Positions 15,802 to 25,446 of a DNA stretch of 64,000 nucleotides are shown in pieces. The stretch spans positions 62,001-126,000 of the forward strand of contig NZ_JBCAQT010000007.1 in assembly GCF_038419845.1 (NCBI RefSeq), read 5' to 3'. The notes under the pieces were generated by a model, which saw only the letters and a list, made by a program, of their open reading frames with translations, did no database searches and was not told where the DNA came from. Position 1 is the stretch's first letter, and each line of letters starts with the position of its first letter. This DNA comes from Marinimicrobium sp038419845 (GTDB lineage: Bacteria > Pseudomonadota > Gammaproteobacteria > Pseudomonadales > Cellvibrionaceae). A program made the translations under genes and the position numbers.

Positions 15802-18180
15802 ATGACTAAATTCCTGCCTTTCACCCTGGCGGCCATTCTGGTCACTGGCTGTGCCCTGAGTGGCGACCGCGAGGAGTCCGAGCCCCAACCGGTGGAAGCC
15901 TTCCACCTCAATCAGGTCCGATTGCTCGACAGCCCGTTCAAACACGCCCAGGAAACCAACCTGAGCTACATTTTCGCCATGGATCCCGACCGCTTGCTTG
16001 CGCCTTACCTGCACGAGGCGGGGCTGGAGCCCAAGGCCGACAATTATGGCAACTGGGAAGACTCGGGCCTGGACGGTCATATTGGCGGCCACTATCTCAC
16101 CTCACTTTCTCTGGCTTATGCCGCCACCGGCAATGGCGAAGCGCTGCGCCGGCTGAACTACATGCTGGATGAATTGGAGCGGGCGCAGGAGGCCAATGGC
16201 AATGGCTACCTGGGTGGCGTGCCCGGCAGCAGGGAGCTCTGGGACGAGATCGAACGGGGCGAAATCAACGCGGACCTTTTCGCCCTCAATGGCAAGTGGG
16301 TGCCCTGGTACAACGTGCACAAGGTGTTCGCCGGCTTGCGCGACGCCTATTTGTACGCTGACAGTGAACAGGCCAAACAGATGTTGGTCGAGCTGTCCGA
16401 CTGGACCCTCAATCTGGTGGAGGGTCTGAGTGACGAGCAGATTCAGGCTATGCTGCGCACCGAGTACGGCGGCATGAACGAGGTGTTTGCCGACGTCGCC
16501 GCGATCACCGGCGAGGACAAATACCTGACCCTGGCCAAGCAGTTTTCTCATGAGCAGATCCTGGATCCGCTCCTGGCGGGAAAGGATGAACTCAACGGGC
16601 TGCATGCCAATACCCAGATCCCCAAGGTCATCGGTTACCAGCGGGTGGCCGAGCTGTCCGGTGACGAGCACTGGTCCGACGCGGCCGAGTTTTTCTGGCG
16701 CACCGTCGTGTACGAGCGTTCGGTCGCGATTGGTGGCAACAGTGTCCGCGAGCACTTTCACCCCACCGATGACTTCACGCCGATGGTGACCGATCGGGAA
16801 GGCCCCGAGACCTGCAACACCTACAACATGCTCAAACTGTCCAAAATGCTGTACAGCGAAGCGGGTGAGCTTGAATACATCGACTATTATGAACGGGCTC
16901 TGTACAACCACATCCTGTCGAGCCAGCATCCGGACCACGGCGGTCTGGTGTACTTCACGCCCATGCGCCCCGCGCACTACCGCAAGTACTCCCAGCCGGA
17001 AGAGGCCATGTGGTGTTGCGTCGGCTCGGGCATTGAAAACCATTTCAAGTATGGCGAACTCATTTACGGCCACCAGGGTGATGACATTCTGGTCAACCTG
17101 TTCATTCCCTCGCGCCTGAGCTGGGAAGAGCGCGGTATTACCCTGGTGCAGGAAACCGATTTTCCCGACGCCGAAACCACCACCTTTACCCTGGAGCAGG
17201 GGTGGGGCGATTTCGCTCTGAAACTGCGCCATCCGGTGTGGGTCGATCAGGGTGATGTCCAGGTGCAGGTCAATGGTGAAGCGGTCGATGTCGAGGCGGG
17301 GCCGGGCGAGTACGTTGAGCTGGATCGCCAATGGCAACAGGGAGATCGGGTGACCGTGACTCTGCCCATGGAAACCCGGCTAGAGCAGCTGCCCGATCAG
17401 ACCGATTATTACGCCGTGCTGCACGGTCCGATTGTTCTGGCCGCCAAAACCGCCGCGTTTGAAGACGAGCAGCTGAACTTTCTCAGCGACGACAGTCGCA
17501 TGGGGCACATTGCCGAGGGCCAGCTGTGTCCGGCCGAGGCAACGCCCATGATGATCAGTGAGCCCGAGACGTTTTTGACCCAGGTGCGACCGGTCGCCGG
17601 AAAACCCCTCACGTTCACCGCGCCCAGGGGCCTTGATGCCCCCCAGGAAGAGAGTGTCGAGCTGATTCCTTTCTTCCGCCTCCACGATGCCCGTTATACC
17701 CTCTACTGGCCCAATGCCAGGAGCGACGACAGCGAAAAGCGTGCCGAAGAGCAGCGTGAGCGACTGGCGCTGGAAGCCATTACCATCGACCAGATAGCGC
17801 CCGGCGAGCAGCAACCGGAATCCGACCACTTTTTCAAAGGTGAAGATACCGAAGCCGGGATCCACATGGGCCGTCACTGGCGCCACGCCCAGGGCTGGTT
17901 CAGTTACCAGCTGCGCGATCCGCGCGCCGAGGCTGAAACCTTGCGCATCACCTACTTCGGCGGCGACGCCGGGCGGGAATTCGAGATCAGCCTGGACGGC
18001 ACCAAAATTGCTGATGTAGAACTTGAAGCAGGGAAGGGCGCCGACTTCTACACCGTGGACTACCCGGTCCCCGACGCCGTGGTCGAGAACGCTGAAGACG
18101 GCCAGATCGAGCTGAAGTTCACCGCCAAACCGGGCTCCATCGCCGGCGGCATCTACGGCGTTCGCCTCCTCCGCAACTAA
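15802..18180 (+). CDS. GH127 beta-L-arabinofuranosidase-like lipoprotein
   Basis: The 792-residue protein belongs to glycoside hydrolase family 127 (formerly DUF1680), which releases beta-L-arabinofuranose from non-reducing ends. The N-terminus is a lipoprotein signal ending ILVTGC (Cys at about residue 16). The zinc/cysteine catalytic centre is visible: Glu and Cys in GPETCNTYNMLKLSKMLY, and the CC pair in EAMWCCVGSGIENH, equivalent to the HypBA1 Glu322, Cys340, Cys417 and Cys418 set. An (alpha/alpha)6 barrel region is followed by beta-rich C-terminal domains. I chose ATG at 15802 because it gives the lipobox at the usual distance; the frame is open further upstream. Beta-L-arabinofuranosides occur in plant extensins, so the locus may act on more than arabinan. 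Confidence 0.9.
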   Translation: MTKFLPFTLAAILVTGCALSGDREESEPQPVEAFHLNQVRLLDSPFKHAQETNLSYIFAMDPDRLLAPYLHEAGLEPKADNYGNWEDSGLDGHIGGHYLTSLSLAYAATGNGEALRRLNYMLDELERAQEANGNGYLGGVPGSRELWDEIERGEINADLFALNGKWVPWYNVHKVFAGLRDAYLYADSEQAKQMLVELSDWTLNLVEGLSDEQIQAMLRTEYGGMNEVFADVAAITGEDKYLTLAKQFSHEQILDPLLAGKDELNGLHANTQIPKVIGYQRVAELSGDEHWSDAAEFFWRTVVYERSVAIGGNSVREHFHPTDDFTPMVTDREGPETCNTYNMLKLSKMLYSEAGELEYIDYYERALYNHILSSQHPDHGGLVYFTPMRPAHYRKYSQPEEAMWCCVGSGIENHFKYGELIYGHQGDDILVNLFIPSRLSWEERGITLVQETDFPDAETTTFTLEQGWGDFALKLRHPVWVDQGDVQVQVNGEAVDVEAGPGEYVELDRQWQQGDRVTVTLPMETRLEQLPDQTDYYAVLHGPIVLAAKTAAFEDEQLNFLSDDSRMGHIAEGQLCPAEATPMMISEPETFLTQVRPVAGKPLTFTAPRGLDAPQEESVELIPFFRLHDARYTLYWPNARSDDSEKRAEEQRERLALEAITIDQIAPGEQQPESDHFFKGEDTEAGIHMGRHWRHAQGWFSYQLRDPRAEAETLRITYFGGDAGREFEISLDGTKIADVELEAGKGADFYTVDYPVPDAVVENAEDGQIELKFTAKPGSIAGGIYGVRLLRN

Positions 18181-18279
18181 AAAAGGGGACGGAGGGATTT
18201 AATTTTCAACTAAAAAAGGGGACGGAGGGATTTAATTTTGACCAGATTGGTCAATTTTTAATCCCTCCGTCCCCTTTTT
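18179..18279. repeat. GGGGACGGAGGGATT repeat array forming a long terminator-like hairpin
   Basis: Two direct copies of an A-rich unit containing GGGGACGGAGGGATTTAAT (18179-18206 and 18211-18239) are followed by an inverted copy (about 18248-18279). Copy 2 and the inverted copy can fold into a roughly 32-bp stem with a few mismatches and a tiny loop, ending in a T run. It lies between convergent GH127 and SDR genes and can terminate both. Such GGGGACGGAGGG units are widespread intergenic repeats in gammaproteobacteria, often near REP-associated tyrosine transposases. No transposase is present here. Confidence 0.75.
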
Positions 18280-18296
18280 GTCTTCTTGATGGGTAA

Positions 18297-18962
18297 TTAC
18301 CAGGGCAGGACCTGGCCGTTGGAGTGCCAGAAAGTGCCGCTGGTTTCCAGGGTGAGCTCATCAATGCGTTCGGTCAGGCGCTGCGCGGCCTGGTCCGGCG
18401 TCAGGTCGCCGTGGCCTCCGATCATCTCTGTTCCCACCAGGCCCGGGTGCAAAATCGCCACGGCGACGCCCCGGGGCTTCAGATCTTCACTGAGTGATTT
18501 GCCAGCAGCGTTCAAGGCGGCCTTGGACATGCGGTAGCCGTAGCGGCCCCCGCTGGTGTTGTCTTCGATCGAGCCCATGCGGCTGGTGATCAGGGCCACC
18601 TTGGCATTGTCGCTGAAGTGATCCGATAGGGCTTCGGTCACCAGCAGGGGCGCCAGCGAGTTGGTTTCAAACTGGGCCCGGATGGTCTCAGGGTCCAGGC
18701 TGCCGAGGCTCTCGTTGCGCAATATGCCGGCATTGTTGATCAGCAGGTCAATATTCACCCCTTTCAGACTCTCCGCCAGCCGGGCGATCCCATCGGCTTT
18801 GGTGACATCCACTCCGTCAATGATTTTCGCGCCACTGTTGGCCAGGGCGTCGGAGGCCTGCCGGCAGACGCCGTATACGGTATCGCCGCGTTTCAGGAAC
18901 AGCTGGGCAAACGATAGGCCGATACCCCGATTGGCACCGGTGATGACAACTGTCTTGCTCAT
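18297..18962 (-). CDS. short-chain dehydrogenase/reductase (SDR) family oxidoreductase
   Basis: This 221-residue classical SDR with a Rossmann fold starts MSKTVVITGANRGIG, which contains the TGxxxGIG cofactor motif. NNAG follows in LLINNAGIL, and the active site is Tyr and Lys of YGYRMSKAALNAAG (about residues 150-156). Length is typical. ATG at 18962 is preferred because a GAGGT ribosome binding site lies just upstream; an in-frame extension to 18998 would displace the Rossmann start by 12 residues. It is the only minus-strand protein gene in the window and faces the GH127 gene. NAD(P)-dependent oxidation or reduction of an alcohol/carbonyl is certain for the family, but the substrate is not readable. 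Confidence 0.88.
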   Translation of the reverse strand: MSKTVVITGANRGIGLSFAQLFLKRGDTVYGVCRQASDALANSGAKIIDGVDVTKADGIARLAESLKGVNIDLLINNAGILRNESLGSLDPETIRAQFETNSLAPLLVTEALSDHFSDNAKVALITSRMGSIEDNTSGGRYGYRMSKAALNAAGKSLSEDLKPRGVAVAILHPGLVGTEMIGGHGDLTPDQAAQRLTERIDELTLETSGTFWHSNGQVLPW

Positions 18963-19092
18963 AGATACCTCAGTGATTGCATAAATTTCGGTCTTCAAAC
19001 ATAACAGGTTTCTCGCGTAGTCGCCCAGTAGCGACTACAGTGAAGGCGAAGAGGGAGCGTAGTTGTATGACTTGACGTGGGAAAACCAATCT

Positions 19093-19109
19093 CTATTGTA
19101 TGATATAAG
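19093..19109 (+). promoter_or_regulatory. operator-like motif between the SDR and first TonB receptor genes
   Basis: CTATTGTATGATATAAG carries the core ATTGTATGA, one change from the recurring ATTGTATTA. It lies in the 400-base divergent region 18963-19362, about 130 bases upstream of the SDR start and 260 bases upstream of the receptor start. Apart from this site and the one at 19221-19249, I see no gene in this region. Confidence 0.45.
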
Positions 19110-19220
19110 TGGTCGCTATAAAGAGGAACAAAAATCCACGAAACGGCGATAAGAGCGGTATTTGGCAATTTACGCGCCATACTGGTGCGTGTTTGGCGGA
19201 AAAATACTCTCTAAGAAGCG

Positions 19221-19249
19221 TTGATCATAATTTTATAATACGATAGTAT
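19221..19249 (+). promoter_or_regulatory. promoter/operator of the first TonB receptor
   Basis: TTGATC (19221-19226) and TAGTAT (19244-19249) are spaced by 17 bases, a modest promoter. The operator core TAATACGAT (ATCGTATTA on the minus strand) lies at 19236-19244 inside the spacer. The receptor start codon is 114 bases further on, and a GGAGAG ribosome binding site precedes it. Confidence 0.5.
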
Positions 19250-19362
19250 TGACTGGCCGATTGAAAAATAAATAGCGTCTCGTCCGCCTTCTCGGTGACA
19301 ACAGCTAATGAGCTAAAAAAGCGGATGAGATAAAAATGTAAAACTCGCAGGAGAGTTGCAAT

Positions 19363-22185
19363 ATGTTTAAACGTTCCCTTTTGAGCCGCAGCATCGCGGC
19401 CACTATCGCTCTGACCGGTCTTCCCATGCTGGCTCAAGCCCAAGATACTCAAGATGAGCCACTGCTCGAAGAAGTTGTGGTTACCGGCATCCGTGCCAGC
19501 TTGACTCAAGCCATTGATATTAAGCGCGAATCCATGGAAGTGATGGATTCAATCGTTGCCGAAGATATCGGTAAGCTGCCTGACAACAACGTGGTTGAAT
19601 CTCTCCAGCGCGTTGCGGGCGTGCAGATCACCGACCGGGCTTCCGGTGAGGCCAATACCGTCTCGATCCGTGGTCTGACTGACGTCAGCACCACTGTTAA
19701 CGGCCGCACCATCTTTACCGCTTCTGGTCGCGCCGTTGCCCTTGCGGATATTCCGTCTACCCTGGTTTCCCGGGTCGATGTGGTCAAAAGCCGCTCGGCC
19801 AGCCAGTATGAGAACGGTATTGCTGGCCAGATCGACGTGCATACCTTCCGTCCGTTTGATTTTGATGGGTCGAAGGTCTCTATAGCAGGCCGTGGCATCT
19901 ATCTGGAGGAAGCAGAGAAAGTCAATCCGATTATCAGCGCTCTGTTCAGTAACCGTTGGGACACGACGGCGGGTGAATTTGGTGCTCTGCTCAACGTTTC
20001 ACACGCCAAAACCAACTATCGCGACCAGTCCATCACTCCCGGGGCGCAGGTCCCGTTCATGACCGAGAACCCCACGGCGCCCTGGACTCCGCTGGAGCGT
20101 ATCTTCCCGAACGATGGTCGCGCGGCGGAACAACCGATCTGGACTCCAGGCCTCGATAACGGCCTGCCGACCGACGCCGGCTCTACGCTGACCGTCAACG
20201 GTGAAGAGACTCCGTACTATCTGTCCCGCGACGCCATGTTCGCGTCCGACTTCACTGGTGAGCGCGAGCGCCCGGCGGCAAACATTTCTTTGCAGTTTTC
20301 GCCCAACGATAGCTCCGAATACACCTTTGAGAGTTTTTACAACGGCTTCCGCAACGAGGGTTTCAACTCTCTGCACTTCGCGTTTGTTGACTGGTGGGGG
20401 TCGCTCGGTGACCTGGGTGGTAACATCGAAGACACCTTCGAGCTCTATGAAGGTACCAACGTCATCAAAGAGCGGACTGTTCGCAACCCGTTTACCTTCG
20501 GTAGCGGCGACTACTCTACTGGTGAAACAGATTCATACATGTACGCCCTGGGCGGTGAGTGGGATCTGAGCGACAATTTCGAACTGGAGTCCGAGCTGGT
20601 TTACCAGGATAGTGAGTTCGAGTCGACTTTTATTGCGATGCGCAGTACCAACGTGCGCTATGAGACCACTGCGAACTTCAGCAACTCGCCGAGCATCAGC
20701 TTCGCTGACAACCCGACTACTGACGTTGATGAAAGTGATCTGGCCGATATCTCCCAGTTCACTATGGCGGAAATGTACGACAGTGCCACACGCAACCAGG
20801 GCTCTGCGCTAACATTTTCTGCGGATGCTCAGTATTTCACCGAGGGTGCATTCTTCCGTAAGATCGATTTCGGTATCCGTCATGATGACAGGGATGCGAC
20901 GGAGTACTCTCGTGAGCAAAACGCGGCTCCTTGCGATGCTGCAAATACGTCAGGTGATCCAGCCAACTGTCAGTTTTCAACCTACGCTGATGACGGCATA
21001 GCCCACATTAACAGTGACTTCCTGGATGGTGTCGCTAATGTGCCCCGTACCTGGGCTGTGGTCGATGGCCCTTATTTGCAGGCCAACCGCAATTCATTCC
21101 TGAATCTGTACGGACTGGACCCGGCCGATCCCATGGTTGAGGAGTTCTCCGTCAACGAGGTTAACACGGCGCTTTACGTGACGGCCGAATATGAAAGCGA
21201 GCTCTTTGGCAAGCGTATTGACGGTGAGATCGGCGGCCGGTACGTTGACGTCCAGACCGATTCGGTCTTTACCGACCAGACAGACCTGAGTCGGACCGAA
21301 GGCACTACCGAGACCAGTGAGTTTCTGACCAGCTTGGCGGTCCGCTACCACCTTCGTGATGACCTGATGTTGCGCCTGAACTATGGCGAGACGCTTCGGA
21401 TGCCCGGATTCGGCGCTCTGAACCCGACCATTACCTACTTCGATGATATTACCGATATTGGTTATGGCACGGCTTCCGGTGGTAATGCCGATCTGGAGCC
21501 GACCACCTCCCAGAACCTGGATCTCTCTCTGGAGTGGTACTTCGGTGACGCAAGCAACGCCTACGTGACGTTGTTCCAGCGTGACATTGAGGGGCTGGTC
21601 ATTCCGTTCCGCAATCAGGTTAATCGCGATCTTGAAGGGTATGATGCCAACATCTTTATTCTGTCCCAGCCGGACAACGCCTCTGATGGTAAGTTGAGCG
21701 GTACTGAAGTGGGGCTGAATTACTTCCCGGATAACCTGCCGGGTTACTGGGAAGGCCTCGGCTTCCAGGCCAGCTTCACGTTCCTGGATTCGGAGCAGAG
21801 CATTCCGGAGCTGAACGATCGCGGCGAGCAGATTGGGCTTGAACAGACTGAAATGTTCGGTGTGTCCGATAGCTCTTACAGTCTGTCAGTGGCCTACGAG
21901 CGTGATACCTTTGATGCCCGGTTGGGTTACGTATGGCGTTCAGACTTCCTGTATGACCAGGAAGCGGCGCTGTTCGCCAACCCGATTGAGCGGTATCGTG
22001 ATGCGCAACAGTCGCTGGACTTCCAGTTCAGCTACAATGTGACGGACGAATTCCTCGTGACGTTTGATGCAACCAACCTCACCGAGGAGGTCAATCAGAG
22101 CCGCTATGGCAACAGCTATCTGCATACCTTTGGTAACTGGCAGATCAGCCGGGCCTTCGCTCTGGGGGCCCGCTACTCCTTCTGA
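19363..22185 (+). CDS. TonB-dependent receptor, probable arabino-oligosaccharide importer
   Basis: This 940-residue outer-membrane receptor has a signal peptide (MFKRSLLSRSIAATIALTG, cleavage after AQA at about residue 26). A TonB-box-like LLEEVVVTGIRA follows, then a plug domain with DIGKLPDNNVVESLQRV and VSIRGL, and a beta-barrel ending in the aromatic RYSF, the usual outer-membrane insertion signal. No N-terminal STN domain is present. It transports a ligand into the periplasm using the proton motive force via TonB-ExbBD. Placement among arabinan hydrolases and the shared operator motif suggest arabinan oligosaccharides as ligand; the family itself covers many substrates. It is monocistronic, with its own terminator. 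Confidence 0.92.
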   Translation: MFKRSLLSRSIAATIALTGLPMLAQAQDTQDEPLLEEVVVTGIRASLTQAIDIKRESMEVMDSIVAEDIGKLPDNNVVESLQRVAGVQITDRASGEANTVSIRGLTDVSTTVNGRTIFTASGRAVALADIPSTLVSRVDVVKSRSASQYENGIAGQIDVHTFRPFDFDGSKVSIAGRGIYLEEAEKVNPIISALFSNRWDTTAGEFGALLNVSHAKTNYRDQSITPGAQVPFMTENPTAPWTPLERIFPNDGRAAEQPIWTPGLDNGLPTDAGSTLTVNGEETPYYLSRDAMFASDFTGERERPAANISLQFSPNDSSEYTFESFYNGFRNEGFNSLHFAFVDWWGSLGDLGGNIEDTFELYEGTNVIKERTVRNPFTFGSGDYSTGETDSYMYALGGEWDLSDNFELESELVYQDSEFESTFIAMRSTNVRYETTANFSNSPSISFADNPTTDVDESDLADISQFTMAEMYDSATRNQGSALTFSADAQYFTEGAFFRKIDFGIRHDDRDATEYSREQNAAPCDAANTSGDPANCQFSTYADDGIAHINSDFLDGVANVPRTWAVVDGPYLQANRNSFLNLYGLDPADPMVEEFSVNEVNTALYVTAEYESELFGKRIDGEIGGRYVDVQTDSVFTDQTDLSRTEGTTETSEFLTSLAVRYHLRDDLMLRLNYGETLRMPGFGALNPTITYFDDITDIGYGTASGGNADLEPTTSQNLDLSLEWYFGDASNAYVTLFQRDIEGLVIPFRNQVNRDLEGYDANIFILSQPDNASDGKLSGTEVGLNYFPDNLPGYWEGLGFQASFTFLDSEQSIPELNDRGEQIGLEQTEMFGVSDSSYSLSVAYERDTFDARLGYVWRSDFLYDQEAALFANPIERYRDAQQSLDFQFSYNVTDEFLVTFDATNLTEEVNQSRYGNSYLHTFGNWQISRAFALGARYSF

Positions 22186-22222
22186 TAGAAGACAGCGCCA
22201 TAACCTGGCGTGAAGCTACACC

Positions 22223-22252
22223 AAAAGGCCGGCCCTCAGGGGTCGGCCTTTT
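22223..22252 (+). terminator. terminator of the first TonB receptor gene
   Basis: The stem AAAAGGCCGGCCC/GGGGTCGGCCTTTT (G-U and bulge tolerated) with a short loop is followed by T-rich sequence, 37 bases after the stop codon. Confidence 0.75.
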
Positions 22253-22457
22253 GCGTTTCAGAGTGCTCCAAAGACACACTTTGCAGTCGTTTCTCCCCTC
22301 TCCTGTTTCTTTCCCTGTCATTGAGTATTCGCCTCAAATTCATTCTGAAACGTTATAACAACGCTTGGGCTGGAAAGCCTATGGTTATCGATTTGATAGG
22401 ACAGAAATGTTCAGTTTTACCGCTTTAGTGTCAAGAAATGTAAATAAATGACCATCC

Positions 22458-22486
22458 TTGATGATACTTTTATATTACGATACGAT
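22458..22486 (+). promoter_or_regulatory. promoter/operator of the second TonB receptor
   Basis: TTGATG (22458-22463) and TACGAT (22481-22486) are spaced by 17 bases, the same layout as at 19221-19249. The operator-like core TATTACGAT (22473-22481) sits in the spacer and is a two-change variant of the common motif. The intergenic region 22186-22593 holds this site and the upstream terminator and nothing else that I can see. Confidence 0.45.
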
Positions 22487-22593
22487 GTTTCCGCCAAAAT
22501 GATGAAGAAAATCGTCAGCGCCTCGCTACCAGCTGGTAGCAAAACAAAGAATGATCGAGGCGCAAAATGCAGTAAATCTGGAGAGTGACAATT

Positions 22594-25281
22594 ATGTTCA
22601 AAAAATCAGTTCTGAGCCGCGCGATAGCAGCGTCTGTCGCGATCAGCGGAGTTCCGATTCTTGCCCAAGCGCAGCAATCTGATGATATGCAGATGTTGGA
22701 AGAGGTGGTCGTGCGCGGCGTTCGCGGCAGTGTCATGAGCGCCCAAAATGTCAAAATGGAAGCTCAGCAAGTCGTTGATTCCATCGTCGCTGAGGATATT
22801 GGTAAACTTCCGGATAATAGTGTGGCAGCCGCACTACAGCGTGTTCCCGGTGTTCAGATTACCCGTGCCAATGGTGAAGCCAACCAGGTGCTGGTGCGAG
22901 GCCTGCCCAATGTCGTCACCACTCTGAATGAGCGCAACATTTTCACCACCACCGGACGAGGCATCTCCCTGGCCGATATTCCGGCCGACCTGTTGGCTCG
23001 CGTCGATGTCAAAAAGTCCGCGAGCTCCGATGACCTTTCTGGTGGTATTGCCGGTGTGGTCGATGTTTATCTGCGTCGTCCTTTCGACTTCGACGAGGGC
23101 CTGACGGTTGCGGGCGGTGTACGTGGTGTCTACAGCGAAAAGGCCGAATCAACCGACCCGATTGCCAGTCTCACTGTAAACAATAACTGGAGCTCGGCAG
23201 CCGGTGAGTTCGGTGCGCTGCTGAGCGTATCTTCCCAGGATCGGGAGTATATGGATCAGGTCAACTTCAATACCGCTCCTTTCGAACAAGTGGTGACTGA
23301 CCCGACCTCATTGACGCCTCCCAACCCGCTTGAGCCAGTGTTGATGCCCAATGTGATCGGCTCCTACTTCCGTTACGGTGACCGCAATCGCACCTCAGCC
23401 AACGGTGCCTTCCAATTCAGCCCGAACGATAATGCCGAATACTACGCCGAGTTTTTCCATGTGTCCTACGAGCAGGACTCCCAGTTGAATTTCTGGGTGC
23501 CCTTGCCGACCTGGGGTGGACCGGCAGGCCGCGTTACCGAGTTCAAAGGCGACACGAACGTTGTCAAAGAATTCGAGCGTGACAATGCGCCCGGTACCAT
23601 CACCAGTAACCAGGCATTCTTCAATAGCTCAGATACCACTCAGGTTGCGGTAGGTGGTGAGTGGACCTTTGACCGGTTGACCGCCACTTCGGATTTGGCC
23701 TATACAAGTAGTGAAGCGGATAATCGTTCCTTCATCCTGGATCTGGTGTTCTTCGCGCCCCAGATTACCTATGACTTCTCGCAGAACAACAGCGGTGCGT
23801 CCGATGTCAGCATTCGCAATGCCGACGGTTCTCCATATGATCTGTTCAACGCGGAGCAGTATGAATTGAACCAGTTCTTTGACCAGCGCAGCCGTCAGGA
23901 AGGCGAGGAAGTCGCCTGGAAAACTGACTTCAATTATGAATTCACCCAGAGTCCGATCCGTTCTGTGGACTTTGGTTTCCGCCTGGCCCAGCGCACGGCG
24001 TTCAACCAGTCAGCCGATACCGGTGGCAGCCCCAACCAGTCTGGTGGGCGGGTTCCTCTGACGGACTTCCCGGGTCTGGAAGACCGGACGCCGGAAGGGT
24101 TTCTCAGTGATGTGGTCGACCTGGAAACCACTCAGTGGTTGACGCCAAACCGGGAGTATCTGCTGTCGAACCGGACCGAGATTCGCGAAGCAATGGGCTA
24201 TGATCCGCTGCCAGAAGGCCCGGCCTACATCCCCGAGCTGTTCTTTGATAACGAAGAGAACAATTATGCCGCTTACGGTAAAGCCAACTACGAAACCGAA
24301 GTGGGTGGCATGATCCTGGACGGCCAGTTCGGAGCCCGTCTGGTGCGTCTGGAGTCGACCCTGACCGGTACCAGCACCGTGGATGGCGAGGTTCAGGCCG
24401 TCTCTGAAGAAGCCACTGACAACAAGGTTCTGCCCAGTGCCAGTGCACGTCTGGCGATTACCGATGAGTTGTTCCTGCGTGGTGCGGTCAGTCAGACCAT
24501 TACCCGCCCGGGCTTTTCCGATCTGAACCCGTCGACGGCCTACTTCCAGCCAACGCCCACCATGCCCGATTTTGGCACCGGTAGCGGCGGCAATCCCAAT
24601 CTGGATTCGGTAGAGTCTGATAACCTCGACTTGTCTCTGGAGTGGTACTTCGGATCGGCAAGTTCGCTGAGTGCCGGCTACTTCCAGCGGGATATCGAAG
24701 GTTACATTCAGTTCTACGCCTCCGAAGAGATGCGAGATGGTGTGCCCTATCAGGTCACCCGTCCGCAGAATACCGGTGAAGGCTCGCTGGATGGCATTGA
24801 GCTGGCGTATACGCAGTTCTTTGATAACCTTCCCGGTCTCTGGTCCGGGTTTGGCGTTCAGGCGAACGCGACCTTTATGGACGGCGAGGCTGAAACTCCG
24901 CCGGACGCCGATGGCAATACCGAAATGCAGCCGTTGGCGAACGTCTCGGATGAATCCTACAACTTTATCCTGTTGTATGAGAAGGGACCGTTCAATGCGC
25001 GCCTGGCATATAACTGGCGGAGTGACTATTACTTGAGTTTCAACGAAGCGGGTGCCCAGCCGGGTAACTCTGTTGTCGTGACCGAGACAGACTCTCTGGA
25101 TTTGGCATTGAACTATGACTTCAATGACAACCTGACCTTCCTGGTTGAAGGTACGAATCTGACAGATTCGGTCTACAGCGATTACTTCGGTGGTGACTCT
25201 TCAGCGGATGAGTACCTGTATCCCCGTGATACCTTTGCTCGTGAGCGCACCTACTCGGTAGGTGTTCGCTTCCGCTACTGA
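22594..25281 (+). CDS. TonB-dependent receptor, paralogue of the upstream receptor
   Basis: The 895-residue protein has the same architecture as the receptor just upstream. Its signal peptide is nearly identical (MFKKSVLSRAIAASVAISG, cleavage after AQA). It has a TonB box MLEEVVVRGVRG, a plug domain with DIGKLPDNSVAAALQRVPG, and a barrel ending in RFRY. The two look like a diverged tandem pair that may take up different arabinan fragments. ATG at 22594 is chosen over GTG at 22585 because CTGGAGAG lies at a suitable distance upstream and the paralogue begins MFK in the same way. A strong terminator follows. Confidence 0.92.
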   Translation: MFKKSVLSRAIAASVAISGVPILAQAQQSDDMQMLEEVVVRGVRGSVMSAQNVKMEAQQVVDSIVAEDIGKLPDNSVAAALQRVPGVQITRANGEANQVLVRGLPNVVTTLNERNIFTTTGRGISLADIPADLLARVDVKKSASSDDLSGGIAGVVDVYLRRPFDFDEGLTVAGGVRGVYSEKAESTDPIASLTVNNNWSSAAGEFGALLSVSSQDREYMDQVNFNTAPFEQVVTDPTSLTPPNPLEPVLMPNVIGSYFRYGDRNRTSANGAFQFSPNDNAEYYAEFFHVSYEQDSQLNFWVPLPTWGGPAGRVTEFKGDTNVVKEFERDNAPGTITSNQAFFNSSDTTQVAVGGEWTFDRLTATSDLAYTSSEADNRSFILDLVFFAPQITYDFSQNNSGASDVSIRNADGSPYDLFNAEQYELNQFFDQRSRQEGEEVAWKTDFNYEFTQSPIRSVDFGFRLAQRTAFNQSADTGGSPNQSGGRVPLTDFPGLEDRTPEGFLSDVVDLETTQWLTPNREYLLSNRTEIREAMGYDPLPEGPAYIPELFFDNEENNYAAYGKANYETEVGGMILDGQFGARLVRLESTLTGTSTVDGEVQAVSEEATDNKVLPSASARLAITDELFLRGAVSQTITRPGFSDLNPSTAYFQPTPTMPDFGTGSGGNPNLDSVESDNLDLSLEWYFGSASSLSAGYFQRDIEGYIQFYASEEMRDGVPYQVTRPQNTGEGSLDGIELAYTQFFDNLPGLWSGFGVQANATFMDGEAETPPDADGNTEMQPLANVSDESYNFILLYEKGPFNARLAYNWRSDYYLSFNEAGAQPGNSVVVTETDSLDLALNYDFNDNLTFLVEGTNLTDSVYSDYFGGDSSADEYLYPRDTFARERTYSVGVRFRY

Positions 25282-25309
25282 TCTATCGAGCAGTCAGGCG
25301 TTGAAAAAG

Positions 25310-25346
25310 AAAACCCCGGGGCACCCAGTGCTCCGGGGTTTTTTAT
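25310..25346 (+). terminator. terminator of the second TonB receptor gene
   Basis: A 14-bp stem (AAACCCCGGGGCAC/GTGCTCCGGGGTTT, one G-U pair) is followed by six T. It lies 29 bases after the receptor stop codon. Confidence 0.88.
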
Positions 25347-25446
25347 TGCCCGTTTTCGCGTGTGGTAAGTACACTGTCGTGCCTGCCTCCGATCATGGTA
25401 TATTTGCCAAGTGTCTAATCTTTACTCGATTCTCGGATGTTCACTT

